In this document: positions 1 through 5,129 of the stretch, in pieces
How positions within the stretch are numbered: position 1 is the first letter of the stretch
How the letters are laid out: the number at the start of each line of letters is the position of its first letter
DNA from: an uncultured Phenylobacterium sp.
Lineage (GTDB): Bacteria > Pseudomonadota > Alphaproteobacteria > Caulobacterales > Caulobacteraceae
NCBI GenBank assembly: GCA_945952355.1
Contig: CAMFIW010000266.1
Span: 1-5,129 of the forward strand
Reading direction: 5' to 3'
DNA length: 5,129 nucleotides
The notes under the pieces: generated by a model
What the model was told of the DNA's origin: nothing
Seen by the model: the letters and a program-made list of their open reading frames with translations, nothing else
Databases searched by the model: none
Program-made: the position numbers and the translations under genes

Positions 1-221
1 AGGCTCCAGGAGCAGGTCATGCGCTCGAGATCGTAGGACTCCAGCCGCTCGGGCGTGATCCGCCCGCCGAGGCTCGCCAGCCGCACCTCGCCCCACGCAT
101 CGGGATCGCGATGGCAGGCCTCGACGCCAGGGAACCAGCGATCCAGGCCATGGAAATTTCCAACAATGCGCCAGACCACCTCCGCCGGCGCCTCGATCTC
201 GGCCGAAACCCGCGCTTCCAT
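1..221 (-). CDS. SRPBCC (START/polyketide-cyclase-like) family protein, N-terminal part, cut by window edge
   Basis: The reading frame opens at ATG 221 and runs off the left edge after 73 codons, so the C-terminal half is missing. The visible protein starts MEARVSAEIEAPAEVVWRIV and continues with NFHGLDRWFPGVEACH. This is the typical opening of the SRPBCC fold: a first beta strand, then 'APAEVVW' entering the first helices, then a G-(L)-x-x-W-(F)-P loop. Family members bind hydrophobic ligands in a deep cavity and act as cyclases, ligand carriers or stress proteins; the substrate cannot be read here. A GAGGG about 5 bases upstream supports this ATG. It lies 51 bases downstream of the MarR gene on the same strand and is probably co-transcribed with it. 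The family call rests on the N-terminal pattern only; no cofactor or catalytic residue can be judged from this half. Confidence 0.75.
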   Translation of the reverse strand, partial: MEARVSAEIEAPAEVVWRIVGNFHGLDRWFPGVEACHRDPDAWGEVRLASLGGRITPERLESYDLERMTCSWS

Positions 222-272
222 GCCGCCCTCATCATCAATTAGATTGACGATAGAGCGCGAACGAAGGTTCGA
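222..272 (-). other. Short gap between MarR and SRPBCC genes with a small hairpin
   Basis: This 51-base gap separates the MarR stop from the SRPBCC start. It contains a 5-bp inverted repeat, CGAAC-gaag-GTTCG, at 258-271. No T-run follows on the minus strand, so it is not a convincing terminator. I therefore read the two genes as probably co-transcribed. Confidence 0.35.
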
Positions 273-755
273 TCAAGCCGGAGACTTCGCCTCTGGCCAT
301 TCGGTGATCGGTTCGCCCCAGTCGGCGGAGAAGGCCTTGATCAGGTTGTCGACGTTTCGCCCGCCGATCCGCCGGCGCAATTCGTTGGCGAGTTCGACCA
401 TCACCGCATCGGCATCGTGGCGCATTCGCACGCCGGTCTCGCTGAGCGCGACGATCTTGGCGCGTCTGTCGTTATGGTCGTCGCGCAATTCAAGCATGCC
501 CATCTCGACCATCTGGTTGATGGTCGTATGCACCGCCTGGCGGCTTATGCCCAGGTTGCGGGCGATGTCCGAAGGGCTGTGCACGCCGATGACCACATTG
601 GCCATCACCATGGACTGCGGCCGGGTCACTTGGCTCCAGCCGCGGGATTGCAGGTAGCTTTGCAGGCCGTCGTCGAACCAGAAAAACGCCTGAAGCAAAG
701 GTATGATGAGAGTGTCGGCGCCGATCATGTCGCAATATCGAGTCAGGAAGCACAT
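273..755 (-). CDS. MarR-family winged-helix transcriptional regulator
   Basis: A 160-residue protein, the normal size for a MarR repressor. The N-terminal helix (about 15-40, LLQAFFWFDDGLQSYLQSRGW) is the dimerisation/ligand region. Residues about 47-90 form the helix-turn-helix, with SDIARNLGISRQAVHTTINQ carrying the recognition helix. DHNDRRAKIVAL (94-105) is the wing with the family's D-x-R-(R/A)-K signature. A long C-terminal helix (about 110-135) completes the dimer interface. MarR proteins usually bind palindromes as dimers and release DNA on binding a phenolic or other small ligand. The gene is divergent from the VOC-CMD-OYE operon and faces the inverted repeats at 792-832, so it probably controls both directions. 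The start is uncertain: ATG 755 is preceded by AAGG only 2 bases away, an in-frame GTG lies at 758, and ATG 728 (151 aa) has no clear ribosome site. Stop TGA is at 273-275. Confidence 0.9.
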   Translation of the reverse strand: MCFLTRYCDMIGADTLIIPLLQAFFWFDDGLQSYLQSRGWSQVTRPQSMVMANVVIGVHSPSDIARNLGISRQAVHTTINQMVEMGMLELRDDHNDRRAKIVALSETGVRMRHDADAVMVELANELRRRIGGRNVDNLIKAFSADWGEPITEWPEAKSPA

Positions 756-791
756 CACCTTAGGACCAAGCAGGCCCGGCTCCTAGGCGCG

Positions 792-805
792 TTGATCTCG
801 ATCAA
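792..805. promoter_or_regulatory. Perfect inverted repeat TTGATC-TC-GATCAA, candidate MarR operator
   Basis: Two exact 6-bp arms are separated by 2 bases, giving a 14-bp palindrome in the divergent region. MarR dimers typically bind palindromes of this general size. It lies upstream of the rightward -35 box and about 37 bases upstream of the MarR start codon, so binding could affect leftward transcription most directly. The assignment to this MarR protein is inferred from position. Confidence 0.5.
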
Positions 806-832
806 TTTTCATCAGTTTAGTTGACGAAATTT
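804..832. promoter_or_regulatory. Imperfect inverted repeat overlapping the rightward -35 box
   Basis: The arms AATTTTCATCAG (804-815) and TTGACGAAATTT (821-832) match in 9 of 12 positions around a 5-base centre. The right arm contains the TTGACG of the candidate -35 box, so a bound dimer would block the rightward operon. It abuts the perfect repeat at 792-805, sharing two bases, which could allow two dimers to bind side by side. It is a candidate second operator with no independent support. Confidence 0.35.
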
Positions 833-848
833 CCGGCGGCACTAGGTT
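821..848 (+). promoter_or_regulatory. Candidate sigma-70-like promoter for the VOC-CMD-OYE operon
   Basis: TTGACG (821-826, 5 of 6 to consensus) is followed after 16 bases by TAGGTT (843-848, 3 of 6 to consensus). This would put the transcript start near 855, about 33 bases before the VOC start codon. The weak -10 box fits a regulated promoter in a GC-rich genome. The call is sequence-based only. Confidence 0.4.
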
Positions 849-856
849 GGCCGCCG
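834..856. repeat. Inverted repeat CGGCGGC-9-GCCGCCG enclosing the candidate -10 box
   Basis: Perfect 7-bp arms at 834-840 and 850-856 flank a 9-base centre (ACTAGGTTG) that contains the proposed -10 hexamer. It could be a protein-binding site or, if transcription starts further upstream, a leader hairpin. GC-rich arms arise easily in such a genome, so its meaning is uncertain. Confidence 0.35.
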
Positions 857-887
857 AACAGGCGACAAAGGTTCCGGGGAGACGGCC

Positions 888-1412
888 ATGCGCACCACAG
901 GCATCAATCACTTGGCGCTGGTATGCCGCGACATGCAGGAGACGGTGAGGTTCTACACCGAGGTCCTCGACATGCCCCTCGTCAAGACCGTCGCCCTGCC
1001 GGATGGCGGCCAGCACTTCTTCTTCGACTGTGGCGGCGGGTCGGCCGTGGCCTTCTTCTGGTGGCCGCAAACGCCGGCGGCCGCGCCAGGCGTCGCCTCG
1101 GTGCGCAAGTTCCCCGAAGATTCCAAGACGGCCATCGGCTCGATGAACCACCTGGCCTTCAACGTGGCCGAGGGCGAGCTTTCGAAGTGCCTGGACCGCC
1201 TGAAGGCGGCGGGCGTCGAGCACATCCCGGTCGTGGTCAATCACGACGACAGCGAACGCGGCGTCGCCGCCGAGATGCACGAAGGCGTGTTCGTCCGCTC
1301 GGTCTACTTCACCGACCCAAACGGCATCATGATGGAGTTCGCCGCCTCCACGAAGGACTTCGGCGCCGACGACATCCCCCACGCGCCGCGCGGCGCGACC
1401 GTGGAGGTCTGA
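888..1412 (+). CDS. VOC superfamily (glyoxalase/extradiol-dioxygenase fold) metalloprotein
   Basis: A 174-residue protein made of two beta-alpha-beta-beta-beta modules. The first opens with GINHLALVCRDMQETVRFYTEVLDM (residues 5-29). The second opens with GSMNHLAFNV (84-93) and ends with VYFTDPNGIMMEF (139-151). His8, His88 and Glu150 sit at the positions of the usual metal ligands of this fold, so a divalent-metal enzyme is likely. Family members include glyoxalase I, methylmalonyl-CoA epimerase, extradiol ring-cleavage enzymes and fosfomycin/bleomycin resistance proteins. The sequence alone does not say which reaction applies, and one two-module unit is shorter than classical four-module extradiol dioxygenases. 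The tail (157-174) is polar and proline-rich. ATG 888 is preceded by GGGGAG with a 6-base spacer. It is the first gene of a three-gene operon, with only 2 bases to the next start, and is probably under the divergent MarR gene. Confidence 0.9.
   Translation: MRTTGINHLALVCRDMQETVRFYTEVLDMPLVKTVALPDGGQHFFFDCGGGSAVAFFWWPQTPAAAPGVASVRKFPEDSKTAIGSMNHLAFNVAEGELSKCLDRLKAAGVEHIPVVVNHDDSERGVAAEMHEGVFVRSVYFTDPNGIMMEFAASTKDFGADDIPHAPRGATVEV
1403..1407 (+). promoter_or_regulatory. Strong ribosome binding site GGAGG that fixes the CMD gene start
   Basis: GGAGG lies inside the last codons of the VOC gene, 7 bases before ATG 1415. It decides the start because the same frame stays open upstream to 821 across the VOC gene, where it encodes only arginine- and glycine-rich shadow sequence. 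Confidence 0.75.
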
Positions 1413-1414
1413 AC

Positions 1415-2062
1415 ATGCCGCGCCTGCGCCAGGTTCCCCGCGCCGAGGTCGATCAGGGCACCGGCCTTCGCATGTACAATCTGCTGTTCGGAGACCGCGA
1501 TCCGGTGGCGGAGCCGGGGACGGCGACCGGCACGCCCGGCGACTGGTGGACGGTGTTCGCCGGTTCGCCCGACGCCCTGCACCACGCGGTCCAGGGCTTC
1601 GCCTACTATCGCAATCCGGCGCGCAAGCTCGACCCCGTGCTGCGGGAGCTGGGCCAGACCCGGGTGAGCTGGGTCATGGAGACCCAGTTCGGCTACTCCC
1701 AGCACTGCAAGTCCTTGCGCGGCCTGGGTGTGACGGAGGAGCGCATCGACGCCATCCCGCACTGGCAGGTGGCGACCTGCTACGACGAGAAGGAACGAAC
1801 CGTCCTCGCCTATGCCGACTGCCTGAGCGCCCAGGGCGGCCGCACGCCCGACGTGCTGTTCGACAAGCTCAAGAGCTTCCTGTCGGACGAAGAGATCCTC
1901 GAATTCACATACATCACGACGCTCTACGTGATGCATGCGATCATGAACCGCGCCTTGCGCCTGGAGTTCGACGACGTCGAGGACCGCATCGTCGAGATCG
2001 CCGCGCCGGAGAACTTCGCGGCTACCGACTTCCTGGACACCGGCCGCGGCGACGCGAGCTGA
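1415..2062 (+). CDS. Carboxymuconolactone decarboxylase (CMD)/AhpD-like family protein
   Basis: A 215-residue all-helical protein of the AhpD-like fold. The core is LGQTRVSWVMETQFGYSQHC from residue 79, then KSLRGLGVTEERIDAIPHW. It is followed by a helix with the family-like pattern LAYADCLS and by a C-terminal helix (ILEFTYITTLYVMHAIMNRA). Known members decarboxylate 4-carboxymuconolactone, or reduce disulfides through a CxxC (AhpD). Here the motif reads S95-Q-H97-C98, so only the second cysteine and the preceding histidine remain. The AhpD histidine four residues later is Arg102. A standard AhpD disulfide relay is therefore unlikely, and the reaction is unknown. Such proteins often stand beside VOC or dienelactone-type enzymes in catabolic clusters. 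The start ATG 1415 is backed by GGAGG seven bases upstream and lies 2 bases after the VOC stop, indicating translational coupling. The next gene starts 4 bases after its stop. Confidence 0.88.
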   Translation: MPRLRQVPRAEVDQGTGLRMYNLLFGDRDPVAEPGTATGTPGDWWTVFAGSPDALHHAVQGFAYYRNPARKLDPVLRELGQTRVSWVMETQFGYSQHCKSLRGLGVTEERIDAIPHWQVATCYDEKERTVLAYADCLSAQGGRTPDVLFDKLKSFLSDEEILEFTYITTLYVMHAIMNRALRLEFDDVEDRIVEIAAPENFAATDFLDTGRGDAS

Positions 2063-2066
2063 GGCC

Positions 2067-3161
2067 GTGTCGGTCGCGGCGCTCTTCGAGCCCTTCGCCT
2101 GCAAGTCCCTGCGGAGCGCCAACCGGATCGCCATGGCCTCGATGGCGCGCTGGGCCACTCCCCGCGGCGATCCCGCCCCGCTGGCCGATTTCTATCGCCG
2201 CCGCGCCGAAGGCGGGACCGGGCTGATCTTCACCGAGGGCGCGATCATTGATCGCCCCGCCGCCGGCAACGATCCGGATTCCCTGCGGCTCTTTGGGGAG
2301 GCCCTGGCGAACTGGCCGGCGGTGATCGCGGCCGTTCACGACGCGGGCGGGGCCATCGTTCCACAGCTCTGGCACTGCGGCGCGACTGCCAAGCCTGGCA
2401 GCCGCTGGAGGTCGCCGGCCCCGTTCGAGAGCCCCTCCGGCCTGCAGGCGCCTGGCATGGCGCGCGGCGAGGCCCTGACCGAAGCAGCGCTGGACGATAT
2501 TCTCGCGGCCTTCGTGGCGGCGGCCGAGGCGGCCAGGCGGCTCGGCTTCGACGGCGTCGAGATCCATGCCGGCCACGGCTACCTGCTCGACCAGTTCTTC
2601 TGGGCCCTCACCAATCTGCGGAGCGACGCCTGGGGCGGGCCGACCCTGGCCGAGCGCAGCCGTTTCCCCCTGGCGGTGGTGAAGGCCGTGCGCGCCGCGG
2701 TGGGCCCCGACTTCGCCCTCCTGCTCCGGATCTCGCAGTGGAAATCGGCGGATCTCGCGGCGCGGCTCGTCGCCAGCCCGCAAGAGCTGGAGGCCTGGCT
2801 CTCGCCCTTCGTCGAGGCGGGCGTCGATGTGTTCAACATCTCGCAGCTGCGCTGGGACCAGCCGGAGTTCGACGGCTCGCCGCTGAGCCTCGCGGGTTGG
2901 GTGAAGCGGACGACGGGCCGCCCGACCATCGTCGCCGGAGGGGTCGGCGTCAGCGGCGACTTCATCTCGGCCTTCGGCGGCCTGACCGGCGAGCCGGAAC
3001 CGCTCGACGGCGTCGCCCGCGCCCTGGACGCCGGCGAGTTCGACATGGTGGCGGTCGGCCGCGGCGTGCTGGCCGATGCGGACTGGGCGCAACGGGTCCG
3101 CGACGGGGCCACGCGTTCGCCCTGCCCGCCGGCCAAGCTGCTGGCGGGCGTCGCGAACTAG
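2067..3161 (+). CDS. NADH:flavin oxidoreductase, Old Yellow Enzyme family
   Basis: A 364-residue FMN TIM-barrel enzyme, the usual length for stand-alone family members; there is no C-terminal iron-sulfur/FAD extension as in dienoyl-CoA reductase. It opens LFEPFACKSLRSANRIAMASM (6-26), the first strand and FMN loop. Gln100 in PQLWHCG contacts flavin. GVEIHAGHGYLLDQF (163-177) carries the substrate-binding His167/His170 pair and Tyr172, a usual proton donor. LTNLRSDAWGG (181-191) follows, with Trp where many relatives have Tyr. Later come RISQW (221-225), AGGVG (290-294) and VGRGVLADADW (330-340) for the FMN phosphate. The family typically reduces activated C=C bonds of enones with NAD(P)H. The middle portion (LLRISQWK, then VFNISQLRWDQPEFDGS) resembles a branch often labelled 12-oxophytodienoate reductase in proteobacteria. 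Start GTG 2067 is chosen because it gives the expected N-terminus; its ribosome site is weak (GAGG 2 bases away), so coupling to the CMD gene is likely. Confidence 0.93.
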   Translation: MSVAALFEPFACKSLRSANRIAMASMARWATPRGDPAPLADFYRRRAEGGTGLIFTEGAIIDRPAAGNDPDSLRLFGEALANWPAVIAAVHDAGGAIVPQLWHCGATAKPGSRWRSPAPFESPSGLQAPGMARGEALTEAALDDILAAFVAAAEAARRLGFDGVEIHAGHGYLLDQFFWALTNLRSDAWGGPTLAERSRFPLAVVKAVRAAVGPDFALLLRISQWKSADLAARLVASPQELEAWLSPFVEAGVDVFNISQLRWDQPEFDGSPLSLAGWVKRTTGRPTIVAGGVGVSGDFISAFGGLTGEPEPLDGVARALDAGEFDMVAVGRGVLADADWAQRVRDGATRSPCPPAKLLAGVAN

Positions 3162-4701
3162 ACCCGCTTGTCGCGACCTTCCCACCAGGGCGCGCGCAGA
3201 TCGGTCTTCAGCACCTTGCCGGCCGCGCTGCGCGGCAGCGGGGTGTCCAGCACCTGCAGGCTGCGCGGGGTCTTGTAGCCGGCGATCTCGGCCCGGCAGT
3301 GGGCGACGAGGTCGTCCAGGGTGAGGCTCTCGCCGGCCTTCAGCACCGTGACCGCGTGCACGCGCTCGCCCCACTTGTCGTCCGGCACGCCGATGATCGC
3401 GCACTCGGCCACCGCCGGATGGCGCGAGACCACGTTCTCGACCTCGATCGAATAGACGTTCTCGCCGCCGCTCACGATCATGTCCTTGAAGCGGTCGGTG
3501 ATGTAGACGAAGCCGTCCTCGTCCATGAAGCCGGCGTCGCCCGACCACATCCAGCCATCGCGCAGGGCCTGGGCGGTCTCGGCCGGCCGGTTCCAGTAGC
3601 CGGCCATCATGTTGTCGCCCCGCCCGACGATCTCGCCCAGCGTGCGGCGGGGGACCTCGCGCCCCTCAGGATCGACGATCATCACCTCGTAGCCATAGGC
3701 CGGCTGGCCCACCGACCTCATCTTCTCCGGATCGGCGCCCGGACGATGATGCTTGGCCTCCAGGAAGGTGTGGGCGCCCATCTCGGTCATGCCGAAGCCC
3801 TGGACGAAGTCGACGCTCGGGAACTGGGCCCGGGCCACGTCATAGGTTCCCAGCGGCATCGGCGCGCCGCCATAGCCCAGCACCCTCAGCGACGACAAAT
3901 CTGTGGTCCGCGCGGCCGGATGGCGCGCCAGCCGGTCGATCATGGCCGGCACCGTGAAGATGTGGGTGATGCCCCAGCGGCCGATCAGCTCCAGCATCAC
4001 GGTCTCGTCGAGCTTGCGCACGAAGACGTGGGCGCCGCCGACCATGGTCGCCATGAAGGTGCCGATGTCGGCCAGATGGAACATGGGCGCCGAGTGCAGG
4101 TTTACGATGGTCTCGTCGACCTTCAGCGACATGGTGAGATTGACCGCCATGGCGCACAGCGCGCGGTGGGGCAGCATCACCCCCTTGGGCAGGCCTGTGG
4201 TGCCGCCGGTATAGAAGATGCCCGCCAGGTCCTCGCCCTCACGGACGGTCTCCTCAGCGGGCTCGGAGACGGCGATCAGCGTGTCCAGGACCTTGTCGGC
4301 GGCGCTGCGCCGCCGTCCATGCCGATCCAGGCGCGGATGTCCGGCAGTTGGGGCTTGAGGATTTCGGCCACCGCCGCGAACTCCTCGCCGAACAGCATCA
4401 CCGTCACGCCCGCGTCCTGCAGCTGGAACCGGGTCTCGGCCGGCGCGAGCCGGGTGTTCAGCGGCACGATCACCGCCCCGGTCCAGAGGATCGCGAAGTA
4501 GGCCTCGAAATAGGCGTCGCAGTTGTTGGCCAGGACGGCGACGCGGTCGCCCGGCTTCACGCCCAGGCCCCGCAGGCCGCCGGACAGGCGGCGCACACGG
4601 TCGTGAACCTCGCGCCAGGTGCGCACGCGGTCGCCGTCGATGGTGGCGATCGCATCGGCGCGCACGAGCACCGCCCGGCGCAGGGTCTGGGTCAGCCGCA
4701 T
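3158..4701 (-). pseudogene. AMP-forming acyl-CoA ligase (fatty-acid-CoA ligase type), frame broken near 4300
   Basis: Two minus-strand frames together give one full ANL-superfamily ligase. Residues 1 to about 131 run from ATG 4701 (LGVKPGDRVAVLANNCDAYF region) to GMDGG, and that frame then stops near 4276. The rest continues in another frame from about 4300 (AADKVLDTLIAV) to TAG 3158. Adding one base restores 514 residues, a normal length. Core motifs are intact in restored numbering: P-loop YTGGTTGLPKG (164-174), PMFHL (206-210), GFGMTE (302-307), SGDAG with Asp389, DRFKD with Arg404, and PRSAAGK with catalytic Lys496. The enzyme would activate a carboxylic acid as acyl-AMP and transfer it to CoA. 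GGGAG 7 bases before ATG 4701 supports the start, 11 bases after the CoA-transferase stop. The break is beside a perfect GC palindrome; with no other visible damage it is either a young mutation or a sequence error. No start with a good ribosome site would express the C-terminal piece alone. Confidence 0.88.
4298..4314. repeat. Perfect 17-bp GC palindrome at the ligase frameshift
   Basis: The plus strand reads GGCGGCGC-T-GCGCCGCC: two exact 8-bp arms around a single base. On the minus strand this is where the ligase frame changes, between codons for GMDGG and AADKVL. Such hairpins cause polymerase slippage in cells and compression or dropout in sequencing. With one added base here the protein would read DGG-x-SAADKVL without interruption. 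Confidence 0.85.
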
Positions 4702-4712
4702 GGCCTTGCTCC

Positions 4713-5129
4713 CTAGATGACGCCGGCCGCTTGCAGCCGGGCCAAGGTTTCCTCGTCCAGTCCCAGGCGCGATCCCAGGATCTCTTGATTGTCCTGCCCC
4801 ACCGATTGCGGGGCGATGGTGCGCACCGAGCCCGGCGTCGCCGACAGCTTGGGGAACACGTTCTGCATCTTCAGGCCGGGCCAGCGCGGATGGTCGGCCA
4901 TCTCTACGATGGCCTCGCGGGCGGCGAAGTGCGGATCGGCCAGCATGTCGGCAGGCTTGTAGATGCGGCCGGCCGGAACCCCATGCTTGAGCATCAGGGC
5001 TTCGAGTTCCTCGACAGCGAGCGTGCGCGTCCAGTCGCCGATCAGAGCGTCGAGTTCGGCCTGGTTGGCCCCGCGCGACGTGTGGTCGGCGTAGCGCGGA
5101 TCGATGACCAATTCAGGACGGCCGATGGC
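4713..5129 (-). CDS. CaiB/BaiF class III CoA-transferase, C-terminal part, cut by window edge
   Basis: The frame is open from the right edge and ends at TAG 4713, giving the last 138 residues of a protein normally about 380-410 long. It begins AIGRPELVIDPRYADHTSRG, the conserved 'GRPEL-x-x-DPRF' stretch of the family. It continues with LDALIGDWT, then LMLKHGVPAGRIYKPADML and DPHFAAREAIVEM. It ends with the usual hydrophobic tail LGLDEETLARLQAAGVI after GQDNQEILGS. Class III enzymes move CoA between carboxylic acids through an aspartyl anhydride. The catalytic Asp and CoA site are in the missing N-terminal part, so activity cannot be judged. It lies 11 bases upstream of the acyl-CoA ligase start, so the two are probably one operon for CoA activation of a substrate or intermediate. 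No start lies in the window; a TTG at 5111 is internal to conserved sequence. Confidence 0.92.
   Translation of the reverse strand, partial: AIGRPELVIDPRYADHTSRGANQAELDALIGDWTRTLAVEELEALMLKHGVPAGRIYKPADMLADPHFAAREAIVEMADHPRWPGLKMQNVFPKLSATPGSVRTIAPQSVGQDNQEILGSRLGLDEETLARLQAAGVI

Larger units (their letters stand above)
756..887. promoter_or_regulatory. Divergent control region between the MarR gene and the VOC-CMD-OYE operon
   Basis: This 132-base non-coding stretch lies between two divergently read genes. It is locally AT-rich (about 790-832) against a GC-rich background, as expected for promoters. It contains three inverted repeats (792-805, 804-832, 834-856) and a candidate rightward promoter (821-848). 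I could not pick a convincing leftward -10/-35 pair for the MarR gene. The layout fits a MarR repressor that regulates itself and the divergent operon, which is an inference from position and symmetry. Confidence 0.65.

Noticed and set aside
258..271. Hairpin after the MarR gene as an intrinsic terminator
   Set aside because: The stem is only 5 bp and no T-run follows on the minus strand. The downstream SRPBCC gene is close and in the same direction.
888..1412. Naming the VOC gene a ring-cleaving extradiol dioxygenase
   Set aside because: The metal-ligand pattern is shared by many VOC enzymes, and the protein has only two modules. The sequence does not separate a dioxygenase from an isomerase, epimerase or lyase.
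821..1414. Upstream extension of the CMD frame to give a 413-residue protein
   Set aside because: The extension overlaps the VOC gene in another frame and reads as low-complexity Arg/Gly sequence. The GGAGG at 1403-1407 clearly sets the start at 1415.
1304..2158. Minus-strand open frame of 284 codons across the CMD gene
   Set aside because: It overlaps the VOC, CMD and oxidoreductase genes antisense, shows no family motif, and has no ribosome site or neighbouring support.
2022..3548. Long open frame on the minus strand (508 codons) opposite the oxidoreductase gene
   Set aside because: It is antisense to a clear Old Yellow Enzyme gene and crosses into the ligase gene. Its translation is arginine/glycine-rich with no domain pattern, as expected from GC-rich codon shadows.
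4290..4316. Programmed -1 ribosomal frameshift in the ligase gene
   Set aside because: No X-XXY-YYZ slippery heptamer precedes the palindrome at a suitable distance, and ligases of this family are not known to need recoding. A mutation or sequence error is simpler.
2738..4501. Long open frame on the plus strand (587 codons) opposite the ligase gene
   Set aside because: It covers parts of two well-supported genes on opposite strands. Its composition is rich in Arg, Gly, Ala and His with no recognisable motif, so it is a shadow frame.
5100..5111. TTG 5111 as the start of a short CoA-transferase-like gene
   Set aside because: The frame continues open to the window edge, and the residues before it (AIGRPE) belong to the conserved family stretch. 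The true start therefore lies outside the window.

Overview
The window is GC-rich (roughly two thirds G+C by eye) bacterial DNA, densely packed with genes of catabolic families. Codon use with strong third-position GC, the gene families present and their arrangement suggest an alphaproteobacterium, for example a caulobacterial or sphingomonad relative. That placement is an inference from style and not proven by a marker gene. No RNA genes, CRISPR arrays, insertion sequences or attachment sites were seen.

Left part (1-755, minus strand): a MarR-type repressor gene is followed 51 bases downstream by the start of an SRPBCC (START-like fold) protein that runs off the window edge. Region 756-887 is a divergent control region. 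It holds a perfect 14-bp inverted repeat (TTGATC-TC-GATCAA), a second imperfect inverted repeat, and a plausible promoter facing right. Together these look like a MarR-controlled switch.

Middle part (888-3161, plus strand): three tightly packed genes form one operon. They encode a VOC-superfamily metalloenzyme, a carboxymuconolactone decarboxylase (CMD)/AhpD-like protein lacking the usual CxxC, and an Old Yellow Enzyme-type flavin oxidoreductase. The gaps are only 2 and 4 bases.

Right part (3158-5129, minus strand): a convergent operon, read from the right edge, encodes the C-terminal part of a CaiB/BaiF class III CoA-transferase and then an AMP-forming acyl-CoA ligase. The ligase frame is broken by a shift equivalent to one missing base. 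The break lies in or beside a perfect 17-bp GC palindrome at 4298-4314. All core motifs are intact on either side, so this is either a recent pseudogene or a sequencing/assembly error. The two operons meet tail to tail, sharing the four bases CTAG in both stop codons.

Taken together, the genes resemble an accessory catabolic cluster for an organic acid, aromatic, terpenoid or steroid-like compound: CoA activation (ligase, CoA-transferase), enone reduction (Old Yellow Enzyme), and a VOC/CMD pair of unknown chemistry under a MarR sensor. The sequence does not identify the substrate. I see no clearly new system; the best second-look items are the frameshift at the palindrome, the cysteine-poor CMD protein paired with the VOC gene, and the symmetrical divergent control region.
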